Assembly (NCBI RefSeq): GCF_020552705.1
Contig: NZ_JAJBZG010000001.1
Coordinates: forward strand, 434,001-498,000
Reading direction: 5' to 3'
Source of the DNA: Christiangramia sediminis
GTDB lineage: Bacteria > Bacteroidota > Bacteroidia > Flavobacteriales > Flavobacteriaceae
Length of the DNA stretch: 64,000 nucleotides
Position 1 is the stretch's first letter. The number at the start of each line of letters is the position of its first letter. A model generated the notes under the pieces. That model ran no database searches. It saw only the letters and a list, made by a program, of their open reading frames with translations, and was not told the origin of the DNA. Positions 46,236 to 55,298 of the stretch are shown here, one piece after another. The translations under genes and the position numbers were made by a program.

Positions 46236-46856
46236 TTAAACCATTTCAAAAATTACTAAAGCATACAGGTAAAATCTGGCATACCTTAATAAACCAAAAA
46301 TCAAATAGCTGGAAAAGGGAAATCTAATAATTCCTGCTGCAATACTGGTCATAGCAAATGGAATGGGTAGCAGAGCTCCCACAATTATTAAAAAACCGCC
46401 CCATTTTCTGGTATTTTTAATGTGTTTGGCCATTTTTAATTCCATGGCTTTGTGAACTGCCGGAATTTTAGTGATTCCAACACCTATCCAATAAGAAACG
46501 ATTCCTCCCAGATAGGAAGCTGTCGCAAGTAAGGTTAAAAAAAGTATTGGACTTACCGATTTTCCAGCCCAGGCAATAAATAATTCAGGAGGGACTAATC
46601 CCAGGAGTGATTCAGAAAGAAAGAAAATACTTAGTACCTCAAACGGAGCATAGGTCTCTGTTATAGTAACCAACATATCTTCAATATCAAGAAGATAGTG
46701 ATCTACAGCCCATAATGCTCCCACAAACAATACAATTGGTAAAATGGCTTTTTTTAAACTATTCCATACAAAGGAATAAAAACCCGTATAACTGTAGTAT
46801 TGATGTAATAAGCGTATTCGCGACTTCTTTTTAGATTTCGCTTTTTCTTTCATCAA
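46236..46856 (-). CDS. VTT/DedA-like membrane protein
   Basis: The 206-residue protein has a VTT domain pattern: FLSESLLGLVPPELFIAWAG, LLATASYLGGIVSYWIGVGI, and RKWGGFLIIVGALLPIPFAM. This family (DedA, TVP38/TMEM64) is linked to lipid or phospholipid movement and membrane homeostasis. About four hydrophobic stretches follow a basic N-terminus (KEKAKSKKKSRIR). Single gene, with no obvious partner. Confidence 0.85.
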   Translation of the reverse strand: MMKEKAKSKKKSRIRLLHQYYSYTGFYSFVWNSLKKAILPIVLFVGALWAVDHYLLDIEDMLVTITETYAPFEVLSIFFLSESLLGLVPPELFIAWAGKSVSPILFLTLLATASYLGGIVSYWIGVGITKIPAVHKAMELKMAKHIKNTRKWGGFLIIVGALLPIPFAMTSIAAGIIRFPFSSYLIFGLLRYARFYLYALVIFEMV

Positions 46857-46912
46857 TTAATATCTTTTTGTAGCAATTTCAGAAGTACTTCAGGAGTATA
46901 TGTATGGAGAAG

Positions 46913-47305
46913 TTAGTAATCTTCCCCGGCATGTTCCTTTAGTGCCTTTACATAATCACGAAGTTCCATTTCATTCAGCTTGTTGGAATGTTCGGCCATA
47001 AGTGAAAGCATATATTCCAAACTCTCCTGTCCAGTGACATCTTCTGTCTCCACAACTTCAGTTTCCTCTTCCTCTTCATCTAATTCCAAGGGTTCATCAT
47101 CTGGAATCGCTATTAAAAAGTCATCATGTTCGTTGATGTGTTCGTAGGTTAACCTGGTCACCTTGGCTAGTAGAGGAATATTCTCCTCAACCACTAGTTC
47201 TCTTAGCTCTTTAAGATCTTCAACAATTGTATTTGTGATAATTCCGTTGCGCATAAGATCACGCTGAATTTTATTGAGTAACTTCTGTGCTTTTATATTT
47301 TCCAA
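46913..47305 (-). CDS. Hypothetical acidic protein
   Basis: The 130-residue protein is not recognised. It has a helical start (AQKLLNKIQRDLMRNGIITN), a middle block LLAKVTRLTYEHINEHDDFL and an acidic stretch (LELDEEEEETEVVETEDVTG) before a C-terminal helix (EMELRDYVKALKEHAGEDY). The ordered N- and C-terminal parts argue for a real gene. The promoter carries TAACTTTG (47379-47386 on the minus strand). Function unknown. Confidence 0.72.
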   Translation of the reverse strand: MENIKAQKLLNKIQRDLMRNGIITNTIVEDLKELRELVVEENIPLLAKVTRLTYEHINEHDDFLIAIPDDEPLELDEEEEETEVVETEDVTGQESLEYMLSLMAEHSNKLNEMELRDYVKALKEHAGEDY

Positions 47306-47522
47306 GGTATCTCTATTAGGTTAATCAGTACTGATTTTGTGAAAATTCATTTATTTAATGCTGAATTTTTCTAAGGCACAAAGTTAGTTTTTTTACGATT
47401 CTATAAAAGTCTTTTGAAAGGTTTTATAAAGTATTTAACCTTTAAAATTAACACAATCTTAGAGCTTTAAATTTCAGCAGCCTAAGCTTCTTTACTAGCT
47501 TTAAAATTCAAAAAAATAAATT

Positions 47523-48233
47523 ATGAGTAAGAATAATAAAACAGCTCTGGTAACCGGAGGAAGTAAAGGTATAGGTTATGGCGTTGCCGAAACATTGTTA
47601 AAGATGGGATATAAGGTAGCTATTACAAGTCGTTCCCTTGCGGCTGCGGAAAAAGCTGCCAAAAAATTGTCCAATCATGGGGAAGCTCTTGGTCTGGAAG
47701 CCGATGTTCGAAGTTTTGATAGTCAGAAAAAAGCCGTAGCACAACTTATGGATAAATGGGGGCAACTTGATGTACTGGTTGCTAATGCGGGAATAGGAAA
47801 TTTTGGTTCGGTGGAAGACCTGACCGTAGAGGAATGGAAAGATACCATTGATACTAATTTAACGGGAGTATTCTTCAGCATTAAAGCTTGTGTTGATGCC
47901 CTGAAAAAATCGGAAGGTTATATTATTACCATTTCCAGTCTTGCAGGTACTAATTTCTTTGCGGGTGGAGCTGCGTATAACGCCAGTAAATTCGGGGTAA
48001 CAGGATTCACTCAAGCAGTAATGTTAGATCTAAGAGATAAAGGAGTAAAAGTTAGCACGATCATGCCGGGCTCTGTTGCTACCTATTTTAATGATAATGA
48101 ACCTTCTGAAGATGATGCCTGGAAGATACAAATAGAAGATATTGGTGAATTGGTGGGAGATCTTTTAAAAATGAATCCGCGAACTTTACCTAGTAAAATT
48201 GAGGTAAGGCCTTCCAGACCTCCCCAGAAGTAA
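47523..48233 (+). CDS. SDR-family oxidoreductase
   Basis: This classical short-chain dehydrogenase has 236 residues. TALVTGGSKGIGYGVAETLL is the cofactor loop, NAGIG the structural motif, and the catalytic triad is Ser in ISSLAG, Tyr-Lys in YNASKFGVTGF. PGSVATYFND follows. NADP specificity is likely because a charged Asp follows later rather than a distinct Glu, but this is uncertain. It has its own terminator. Confidence 0.9.
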   Translation: MSKNNKTALVTGGSKGIGYGVAETLLKMGYKVAITSRSLAAAEKAAKKLSNHGEALGLEADVRSFDSQKKAVAQLMDKWGQLDVLVANAGIGNFGSVEDLTVEEWKDTIDTNLTGVFFSIKACVDALKKSEGYIITISSLAGTNFFAGGAAYNASKFGVTGFTQAVMLDLRDKGVKVSTIMPGSVATYFNDNEPSEDDAWKIQIEDIGELVGDLLKMNPRTLPSKIEVRPSRPPQK

Positions 48234-48252
48234 TTTTATTTAAATAAGCTTT

Positions 48253-48285
48253 AAGTCGTCCATGACCTGGACGGCTTTTTTATTT
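48253..48285 (+). terminator. Terminator after the first SDR gene
   Basis: AAGTCGTCCA (48253-48262) pairs with TGGACGGCTT (48268-48277) with a T-G pair and a 5 nt loop, followed by a T-rich tail. Confidence 0.8.
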
Positions 48286-48391
48286 TAACAAGACTTATGA
48301 AATAGGGTTAAATTCATTACAAAGCCCGTAAATACTGAGGTTTTAGGTCTTCTATCCATTAAATTTGCAATAAATAAAAAAATAAATTGCA

Positions 48392-49141
48392 ATGAGTATT
48401 AAAGGAAAAACTGTAATTATCACCGGAGCATCGAGTGGAATTGGAGAAGCGACCGCGATGAAACTGGCTAAAGAAGGTGCGAATGTAGTATTAACAGCCA
48501 GACGAGAGGAGAAACTAAAAGATCTTAAAGGAAAGATAGATAAACTAAATGCTGGTAAAGCATTGGTAGTTCCCGGAGATGTTACTAAAAAAGAAGATTT
48601 TAAAAACCTTATAGAAAAAACCAAAAAGGAATTTAATTCTGTTGATGGTCTTATAAATAACGCAGGACTCATGCCATTGTCTTATGTAAAGAATCTACAT
48701 ACAGAGGAGTGGGATAAGATGATAGATGTAAATATTAAAGGGGTAATGAATGGCGTTGCTGCAGTATTGCCTACAATGATGGAGCAGAAGAGTGGTAATA
48801 TTATTAATATTTCTTCGAGTGCAGCAAATAAAATGTATCCTGGAGGGGCAGTATATTGTGCTACAAAATCGGCCGTTAAAATGTTTTCAGAAGGACTAAG
48901 ACAGGAATTGGCTCCAAATTTCAATATTAATGTCACTTCTATAGAACCGGGTTTTGTTGATACAGAACTAACAGATACCATTACAGATGATGAGATCAAA
49001 GAAGATCTACTCTCTAATTTTCAGGAAATGACACCGCTACAGGCTGAAGATATTGCCGAGGCTATTTTTTATTCAATGTCACAGCCGAAAAGAGCTAATA
49101 TAAATGATGTATATATCATGCCCACAGAGCAGCAACAATAA
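48392..49141 (+). CDS. SDR-family oxidoreductase
   Basis: A second SDR of 249 residues, 25-40 percent-like to the first by eye but not a recent duplicate. VIITGASSGIGEATAMKLAK is the cofactor loop, INNAGLMPLS the NAG motif, and ISSSAANKMYPGGAVYCATK carries the Ser-Tyr-Lys triad. PGFVDTELTDTIT is the C-terminal substrate loop. It has its own terminator. Such proteins often are 3-oxoacyl-ACP reductase-like; the substrate is not determined. Confidence 0.9.
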   Translation: MSIKGKTVIITGASSGIGEATAMKLAKEGANVVLTARREEKLKDLKGKIDKLNAGKALVVPGDVTKKEDFKNLIEKTKKEFNSVDGLINNAGLMPLSYVKNLHTEEWDKMIDVNIKGVMNGVAAVLPTMMEQKSGNIINISSSAANKMYPGGAVYCATKSAVKMFSEGLRQELAPNFNINVTSIEPGFVDTELTDTITDDEIKEDLLSNFQEMTPLQAEDIAEAIFYSMSQPKRANINDVYIMPTEQQQ

Positions 49142-49161
49142 TACATTATTTCAATAAAAAT

Positions 49162-49191
49162 AAAAGCCCGGATGATTCCGGGCTTTTTTTA
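49162..49191. terminator. Bidirectional terminator between the second SDR and the NADP oxidoreductase
   Basis: AAAAGCCCGG (49162-49171), ATGATT loop, CCGGGCTTTT (49178-49187) and a T run. The A run on the other side supports use by the convergent gene ending at 49194. Confidence 0.9.
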
Positions 49192-49193
49192 TT

Positions 49194-50183
49194 TTATGCT
49201 TTGACCAGCATTTTACCCATATTCTTTCCCTCAAAAATATCGATGAATGCCTGGGGAGTTTTTTCAAATCCTTCTACGATAGTTTCATCGTAATGAAGTT
49301 GGCCAGATTTTAGCCAACCTGCGAGATCAGTGATAGCCCGCTCATAATCTGAAACATGATCACGCACTAGAAATCCCTGCATTAAAGCAGATTTTTTTAT
49401 AAGGATTCCCTCCGGTCTGGGGCCGGTAGGAACTTCAGTTTCATTGTAGATAGAGATCGCCCCACAATTGATTATTCTTGCCGCTTTATTTATATTCTGT
49501 AAAGCAGCGTCTAAAATTTCACCTCCAACATTATCAAAATAAACATCCACACCGTCCGGGCAGGCATCCTTGATTGCTTTATTTATATCCCCGGTGGTCT
49601 TATAATTGATCCCGGCGTCAACTCCATATTTCTGTTTAATATGCTTTATTTTTTCATCGCTTCCGGCTATTCCAATAACGCGACATCCTTTTATCTTTCC
49701 AATTTGGCTAACCACGCTACCCACAGCTCCGGCAGCTCCTGAAACAAGCAGGGTTTCTCCTTTTTTTAGATTTCCTATTTTATCCAGGGCCAGATATGCT
49801 GTAAGTCCTGTTAACCCAAGGACTCCAAGATATGCTGAAAGTGGCGCCATATCGGCATCTATCTTCCGCAGATCTTTTCCTGTATGGGATTGTTGTTTTT
49901 TCCAATCCAACATTCCCACAACATGATCTCCTTTTTTAAAACCCTCTATCTTTGAATCTATTACTTCTGAAACGATCATAGATTCTAAGGGTTTTCCAAC
50001 TTCAAAAGGCGCGATATACGATTTTTCATCCCGCATTCGTCCTCGCAAATAGGGATCTACAGAAATATATTTAGTTTCCAGAAGAATTCCTTCTTTTTTA
50101 GGAGTATCAATTTCCTGAGTTTCAAAATCTTTTAAAGAAGGTTTTCCTTGGGGTCTTGATTTTAATATTATTTGTTTATTCAT
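49194..50183 (-). CDS. NADP-dependent oxidoreductase (zinc-independent MDR, CurA/prostaglandin-reductase type)
   Basis: The 329-residue protein is a medium-chain dehydrogenase without zinc ligands. The nucleotide loop is SGAAGAVGSVVSQIGKIKGC, preceded by YLGVLGLTGLTAYLAL, and GVDVYFDNVGGEILDAAL is the family block. The start MNKQIILKSRPQGKPSLKDF fits the group. It acts on enones or quinones. Its neighbours are the two SDRs, but it is transcribed separately. Confidence 0.92.
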   Translation of the reverse strand: MNKQIILKSRPQGKPSLKDFETQEIDTPKKEGILLETKYISVDPYLRGRMRDEKSYIAPFEVGKPLESMIVSEVIDSKIEGFKKGDHVVGMLDWKKQQSHTGKDLRKIDADMAPLSAYLGVLGLTGLTAYLALDKIGNLKKGETLLVSGAAGAVGSVVSQIGKIKGCRVIGIAGSDEKIKHIKQKYGVDAGINYKTTGDINKAIKDACPDGVDVYFDNVGGEILDAALQNINKAARIINCGAISIYNETEVPTGPRPEGILIKKSALMQGFLVRDHVSDYERAITDLAGWLKSGQLHYDETIVEGFEKTPQAFIDIFEGKNMGKMLVKA

Positions 50184-50331
50184 TTCAATCTATTTTTACT
50201 CAAATTAGTTTGAAATCTAAAAATCGACAAATAACAGAAGCCAATTTCTCCTTAAATATTGAAATTTACAGGAAAGCTATTATATATATTGAGGTTAAAG
50301 CTTTAATTTCAAAGCTTGAAATTAAGTTGAA

Positions 50332-52584
50332 TTGACTATCCCTTTTACAAAATACCAGAATGATTTAATTAAGTTTTTGAGAAGCACCGATTTCTCAAAA
50401 GCCATCGTACTAACAATTTCAATTGTAATTCCTATTCTCATATTTTCCAATATTGGAAATCTTGAGATAGGCGTGAGTATTGCGATGGGATGTCTCTTGT
50501 CTTCGCCGAGTGATGTGCCTGGAAGCTTTAAACATAAGGTATATGGAGTTCTGGCGGCAAGTATTCTGGGAGCCTCTTCCTTTTTAATAGCAGGTTATTC
50601 GGCCACATTTGTCTGGCCTGTTATTCCTATGCTACTTATCATGATATTTTCTATTTCATATCTATCTGTATATGGATTTAGAGCATCTTTAGTCACTTTT
50701 GCAGGTTTACTGGCAGTTGTATTGAGTTTCGCCAATTTATCTTCAGGTATAGAAATTTGGGAAAAATCACTGCTTATTCTGGCAGGAGGGATGTGGTACC
50801 TACTCATTAGTATAGGCTGGTATTTTATTAAGCCTGAAAGAGCTACTGAGCAGCTTCTAGCTGAAACAATGGAAATCACTGCCGATTATTTGAGATTGAG
50901 AATCAAAATTTTACGGACTGAACATACAGACCAGGAACTTCAGAAGGAACTCTTTCAACTACAAACTGAATTGAACGAGCATCATGAGAGTCTTAGGGAA
51001 ATATTGATTCGTTCCCGAAAGACTTCGGGGAGTTCTGGATATTCACGTAAGAGGCTACTTATTTTTATTGATCTGGTGGATATGTTGGAGCTTGCGATGG
51101 CCCATCCAATAGACTATGAAAGGATGCGTCTATCTTTCAGAAATGATGAGGCTACTCTGAAAATCTTTGGAGACTTTACCTTGCATTTGGCAGATCAGCT
51201 TGAAAATATCGCTCTTGCAGTTCATAAAAACACCAAATTACCGGAAAACAAAATTCCAAGTGAACTTGAAAATATAAAAACAGCCCTGCATCAGTTCAGA
51301 AGTAAAATTAACATCGGCGAACAAAGGGAAGCGATGCTTTTACTAAGAAACCTGTTTGATTACCAATCTAAGCAGGCTCAAAAGATCAATAATATAGACC
51401 GGATTCTGAGGAATCTTGAAGACAAAAAGAAATTCTTTCTGAAAGATAAGGAAGTCAAAAAATTTCTCACTCCTCAGGATTACAGTTTTAAAACATTACT
51501 CACAAACCTCAATTTTAGTTCTGCTATTTTCAGGCATTCATTAAGGTTGGCGCTGGTAGTACTATTGGGTTATTTGATAGGAGATTATTTTTCTGTCCAG
51601 AATTCATATTGGATCTTATTAACTATTGTGGTGATCATGCGACCCAATTACGGTCTTACTAAAGTTCGTACCCGTAAAAGAATTGTAGGAACTTTAATTG
51701 GAGGTGCCATCGCCATTGGAATTGTTTTTATTACTCAAAACACTATCGTATATGCTGTTTTGGGAATTCTATCTTTAACGCTGGCTTTCTCTTTAATTCA
51801 GCGTAATTATACCACCGCGGCGATCTTTATTACCTTAAGTATTATTTTTATCTATGCCCTGCTTCAGCCGGAGGTGCTTAATGTTATTCAGTTTAGAATA
51901 GTAGATACTTTGATTGGAGCAGGACTTGCAGCCTTTGGGAATCTAATTTTATGGCCCAAATGGGAAGCTCAAAATGTTAATAATGTAATAGCCACTTCAA
52001 TTAAAGCTAACCTTGATTATTTTGATCAAATAGATGACTATTATCACAAAAAAGAGCAACTTCCTTTATCTTATAAACTAGCCAGAAAAAAAGCTTTTAT
52101 TGAAATGGGAAATTTAAGTGGAGCTTTTCAAAGAATGACCCAGGAACCTAAATCCAAGCAAAAAGATCTTTCCGTTATATATGAAATAGTGGGTTTAAAC
52201 CATACATTTTTAACAGCCTCAGCCTCTTTAGGAACTTACATAAGAACTCATCCCACTACCAGCGCATCTTCAGATTTTGATATTTATACCAGGGCGATTT
52301 CATTCAACCTTACTAACAGTGTGAATATTCTGGAAAATAGAAAACGACTTGAAAAAGGTATTAATGAGACTACTAAAGCAGGGAAGTCACTCCATAAAAA
52401 GTTTGATAACCTGGCCCGGGAGCGGGATATAGAAATTAAGGCAGGAAAGGAACAGATAGACGAACCCATGAGGTTTAAACTTCAGGAAGCTCAGCTGGTT
52501 ACAGGACAATTAGAATGGTTGCTGGATATATCAGAGAAACTACAGGAGAATGTAGAAAGATTAAATATAAAAGAGCATGAGTAA
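50332..52584 (+). CDS. FUSC-family membrane transporter-like protein
   Basis: The 750-residue protein has a YccS/FUSC-like arrangement. Two clusters of hydrophobic helices (about 22-165 and 400-540) each precede a cytosolic helical region; the second has HSLRLALVVLLGYLIGDYF and NSYWILLTIVVIMRPNYGLT with the conserved RT-R-R-G motif TKVRTRKRIVGTLIGGAIA. These proteins are thought to export aromatic acids or similar compounds. The only plausible start is the TTG at 50332, since no ATG precedes the first helix. Its end overlaps the next gene by 8 bp, so they are coupled. Confidence 0.88.
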   Translation: MTIPFTKYQNDLIKFLRSTDFSKAIVLTISIVIPILIFSNIGNLEIGVSIAMGCLLSSPSDVPGSFKHKVYGVLAASILGASSFLIAGYSATFVWPVIPMLLIMIFSISYLSVYGFRASLVTFAGLLAVVLSFANLSSGIEIWEKSLLILAGGMWYLLISIGWYFIKPERATEQLLAETMEITADYLRLRIKILRTEHTDQELQKELFQLQTELNEHHESLREILIRSRKTSGSSGYSRKRLLIFIDLVDMLELAMAHPIDYERMRLSFRNDEATLKIFGDFTLHLADQLENIALAVHKNTKLPENKIPSELENIKTALHQFRSKINIGEQREAMLLLRNLFDYQSKQAQKINNIDRILRNLEDKKKFFLKDKEVKKFLTPQDYSFKTLLTNLNFSSAIFRHSLRLALVVLLGYLIGDYFSVQNSYWILLTIVVIMRPNYGLTKVRTRKRIVGTLIGGAIAIGIVFITQNTIVYAVLGILSLTLAFSLIQRNYTTAAIFITLSIIFIYALLQPEVLNVIQFRIVDTLIGAGLAAFGNLILWPKWEAQNVNNVIATSIKANLDYFDQIDDYYHKKEQLPLSYKLARKKAFIEMGNLSGAFQRMTQEPKSKQKDLSVIYEIVGLNHTFLTASASLGTYIRTHPTTSASSDFDIYTRAISFNLTNSVNILENRKRLEKGINETTKAGKSLHKKFDNLARERDIEIKAGKEQIDEPMRFKLQEAQLVTGQLEWLLDISEKLQENVERLNIKEHE

Positions 52585-53089
52585 AAGAGCCTTTAAAAAA
52601 TATATAAAATCGCTGGAGAAAGAGGATCTTGAAGAGCAAATCCTAGATCTTTATAATCGGTTTGATGATGTAAAGGTTTTTTACAATTTTGTATTCAATC
52701 CCAATGAAGAAAAACTGGTTAAAGAAGCAAAATTTAAAATCTCTAAGGAATATTTCCCTCCAAATAATCGAAGACCAAAAAAGCGCAGATCTGTAGCACA
52801 TAAATTAATAAAACACTTTTTAAAATTGGAAATGGAGCCACATTCCCTTGCAGATGTGATGTTCTATAATATTGAGATCGCCCAGACCTTTTCTAATGAT
52901 AAAGAAAATCTTACGGAAGCTTTTGAAAAAAGTATGCTAAAATCTTACGAGCAGGCTGCTGAATATATTATTAGTAACGGAATTTCTGCTGATTTTGGAT
53001 CCAGGGTCAATAAAATAGCCGAGGAAGCAGAAGCACAGAAATGGACAAATGCTTATCAGTTCGACCGGGTAAGAGATAGATTTCTTTAA
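52577..53089 (+). CDS. DUF6155-family protein
   Basis: The 170-residue protein resembles DUF6155: FKKYIKSLEKEDLEEQILDL, YNRFDDVKVFYNFVFNPNEE and HKLIKHFLKLEMEPHSLADV. It is a small helical protein of unknown function common in Bacteroidota. It overlaps the FUSC gene by 8 bp and shares one base with the start of the T9SS cargo gene, so it lies in the middle of a three-gene unit. No function is claimed. Confidence 0.8.
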   Translation: MSKRAFKKYIKSLEKEDLEEQILDLYNRFDDVKVFYNFVFNPNEEKLVKEAKFKISKEYFPPNNRRPKKRRSVAHKLIKHFLKLEMEPHSLADVMFYNIEIAQTFSNDKENLTEAFEKSMLKSYEQAAEYIISNGISADFGSRVNKIAEEAEAQKWTNAYQFDRVRDRFL

Positions 53090-54969
53090 TGAAAAGACAT
53101 ATAACAGCCTTATTTTTTTTATTATTCCTATGTTTAGAGGGTAATGCGCAGCTTGGTTTTTGTACTGGAAGTAAGGGAGACCCCATATTCCAGGAAGATT
53201 TTGGCTCTGGAAATTCTTCAGGAAATGAACTTGGAGCCGGGGTCACAAGTTACAGGTTTGTGCGGCAGGACCCGCAGGATGGGGAATATACCATTTCGGC
53301 CGATATTGGGAATACCATCACTTCATGGCATAATTATATCCCACAAACTACAATTTCAGGAGGAAAGGCTTTAATTGTAAATGCTGATTTTAACCCCGGG
53401 AAGTTCTATGAAAAGAAGATATCAGGTCTTTGTGAGAACACCACTTATGAATTTTCAGCCTTCCTGATGAACGTTTACAATAAGGCCAGCAATGTGTGTG
53501 CTAATGATGAAATTCCAAATAATGTGAAATTTGAGATATGGGATGAAACAAATTCCTTTGTTTTGAAGTCCGGGGATACCGGTGATATATTTGCTACCAA
53601 TTCTCCAATATGGGAACAATATGCACTAACCTTTCAATCTGAACCGGGGCAGGAGGCCGTGATTCTAAAAATGTATAATAATGGGGAAGGAGGTTGCGGA
53701 AATGACCTGGCAATTGATGATATAATTTTCAGTTCATGCGGGGATCTTACTGAAATTACGACTCAGGAAGGAAATTCCGTTCCTATTGAAATTTGCGAAG
53801 AGAACAGCCCGTTCACAATCACGATTAAAGCCAGTCCCGATAATTCAGTTTATGAGGAACATTATTATCAATGGCAGGAAAGTTCTAATTCTGAAGACTG
53901 GCAGGACATAACAGGTGCTAATACCCAGGTTTATGAGACAGGACCGATAAATAACACCACTTATTTCAGAGTGAAAGTAGCTGAAGATATAATTAATCTT
54001 TCGAGTAATGAATGTAGTTCCGCTTCAGAAGCTTTTAAAATTAAAATCATTCAAAAACCATTGGCTCCAGTTAGTTCAGGAGATATTAATGTTTGCGGAA
54101 ATGATGACATCCCGGCCTTACAAGTAAATACAGATGAAGGTATGCTGGTGAATTGGTATGATGCTGAAATAGGAGGGAATCTTTTAGCTGAAAATACCAA
54201 TTCTTATATACCTGAAACCGAAGGAACTTATTATGCTGAGGCGGTTAATGCAGATTATGACTGTGCAGGAAGTTTACGCACTGCAGTGACACTTGCAATT
54301 AATTCGGTTCCTGAAGAAGAAGATGAGGAATTGCAAATTTGTCCGGGATCAGATCTGCAAATTTCAGCCGGAGTTAGTGGTTTTAGGTATGTATGGAATA
54401 CAGGGGAGACTTCAGAAGCTATTAGGGTAGATACTTCCGGAATTTTTTCTGTAGAAATTATAACGGACACAGGATGTTCAGTAACTAAAACTATCAATAT
54501 AAAACCGGTGGATAATGCACAAATTTCAGAGGTTAAGTCTGAAGGTGAGACTGTGACCATTATTCCTGAATATGAGGGCCAATTTTTATATTCCCTTGAT
54601 GGTCAAAACTTTCAGGGATCAAATGTTTTTAGATCTTTACCGGGAGGAGTGTATACCGCTTATATAAAAGACCTTCAGGAATGCAATCTTGATTTTAAGG
54701 AGTTTCCGCATATTGTAATACCGGCATTTATTTCCCCGAATAACGATGGAATTAATGATCGTTTTGAGTTGAAAGGGATCGAGTATTTTGACTCTTCAGA
54801 AATACAGATTTTTGACCGATATGGAAAACTGCTCAAAATAGATTCAGGAAAAGATTTTATCTGGAATGGCCAATTTGAAGGAGTAAATCTCCCTGCAGAT
54901 GATTACTGGTATCGTATTGAAATTTCAGGATTTAAAGATTTAACCGGACATTTTTCTTTAATGAGATAA
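53089..54969 (+). CDS. T9SS type B sorting domain-containing secreted protein (gliding-motility-associated C-terminal domain)
   Basis: The 626-residue protein has a signal peptide (MKRHITALFFLLFLCLEGNA) and a C-terminal type B sorting domain: FISPNNDGINDRFELKGIEY, then IFDRYGKLLKI and NGQFEGVNLPADDYWYRIEI. The middle has two Ig-like/PKD-like regions with cysteines and the domain boundary around residue 215. It should be secreted by the type IX system and attached or released at the cell surface. It shares one base with the end of the DUF6155 gene, giving an operon that joins FUSC, DUF6155 and a cell-surface protein. Confidence 0.93.
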   Translation: MKRHITALFFLLFLCLEGNAQLGFCTGSKGDPIFQEDFGSGNSSGNELGAGVTSYRFVRQDPQDGEYTISADIGNTITSWHNYIPQTTISGGKALIVNADFNPGKFYEKKISGLCENTTYEFSAFLMNVYNKASNVCANDEIPNNVKFEIWDETNSFVLKSGDTGDIFATNSPIWEQYALTFQSEPGQEAVILKMYNNGEGGCGNDLAIDDIIFSSCGDLTEITTQEGNSVPIEICEENSPFTITIKASPDNSVYEEHYYQWQESSNSEDWQDITGANTQVYETGPINNTTYFRVKVAEDIINLSSNECSSASEAFKIKIIQKPLAPVSSGDINVCGNDDIPALQVNTDEGMLVNWYDAEIGGNLLAENTNSYIPETEGTYYAEAVNADYDCAGSLRTAVTLAINSVPEEEDEELQICPGSDLQISAGVSGFRYVWNTGETSEAIRVDTSGIFSVEIITDTGCSVTKTINIKPVDNAQISEVKSEGETVTIIPEYEGQFLYSLDGQNFQGSNVFRSLPGGVYTAYIKDLQECNLDFKEFPHIVIPAFISPNNDGINDRFELKGIEYFDSSEIQIFDRYGKLLKIDSGKDFIWNGQFEGVNLPADDYWYRIEISGFKDLTGHFSLMR

Positions 54970-54981
54970 GCTAATTGAATT

Positions 54982-55011
54982 CTAAATATAAAGCCACCCT
55001 TTAGAGGTGGC
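54982..55011 (-). terminator. Terminator-like hairpin after the 29-residue gene
   Basis: GCCACC (54993-54998) pairs with GGTGGC (55006-55011). On the minus strand the stem is followed by TTTATATTTAG, an imperfect T run. Confidence 0.5.
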
Positions 55012-55038
55012 CTGCTAAACAATTAAATTCACTAAAAA

Positions 55039-55128
55039 TTACTTTTTAGGTTTTCCTTGTTCTTTCGATTTAGGAGCCTGCTTTGGCGGACTCTTCTTAT
55101 CATTTTTTGGTTTTTTTTCTTGTGCCAT
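55039..55128 (-). CDS. 29-residue Lys/Pro-rich small protein
   Basis: This short ORF starts MAQEKKPKNDKKSPPKQAPK and ends SKEQGKPKK, with 11 Lys and 6 Pro in 29 residues. It is clearly biased for a disordered basic protein that may bind nucleic acid or ribosomes. It has an ATG and a plausible terminator hairpin. It lies between the T9SS gene and cysE. Small basic proteins of this kind are easily missed; coding status is only moderately sure. Confidence 0.5.
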   Translation of the reverse strand: MAQEKKPKNDKKSPPKQAPKSKEQGKPKK

Positions 55129-55247
55129 TATATTATAATTATAACTCTAATTTACTTCAGGAATTCACAGGTTGTTTTCTCGTTAGTAAATTTTTAACTA
55201 TAAAATTTCAGTTTAAAATAAGTTATAAAATGCTTCTAATAATAAGC

Positions 55248-55278
55248 TTTCTGAGTTCGCTGTAATTAAGTAAATTTG
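55248..55278 (+). promoter_or_regulatory. cysE promoter
   Basis: TAAATTTG (55271-55278) matches TAnnTTTG, 19 bp after TTTC (55248-55251), one base from the TTTG -33 element. Transcription would start about 15-20 bp before the ATG at 55299. Confidence 0.55.
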
Positions 55279-55298
55279 AGATAGACTAAGCTGCAGCT

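Noticed and set aside
47431-47460. Inverted repeat AAAGGTT/AACCTTT in the intergenic region before the first SDR
   Set aside because: The 7 bp arms with a loop of about 13 nt in AT-rich DNA are expected by chance, and no gene end or operator duplicate supports it.
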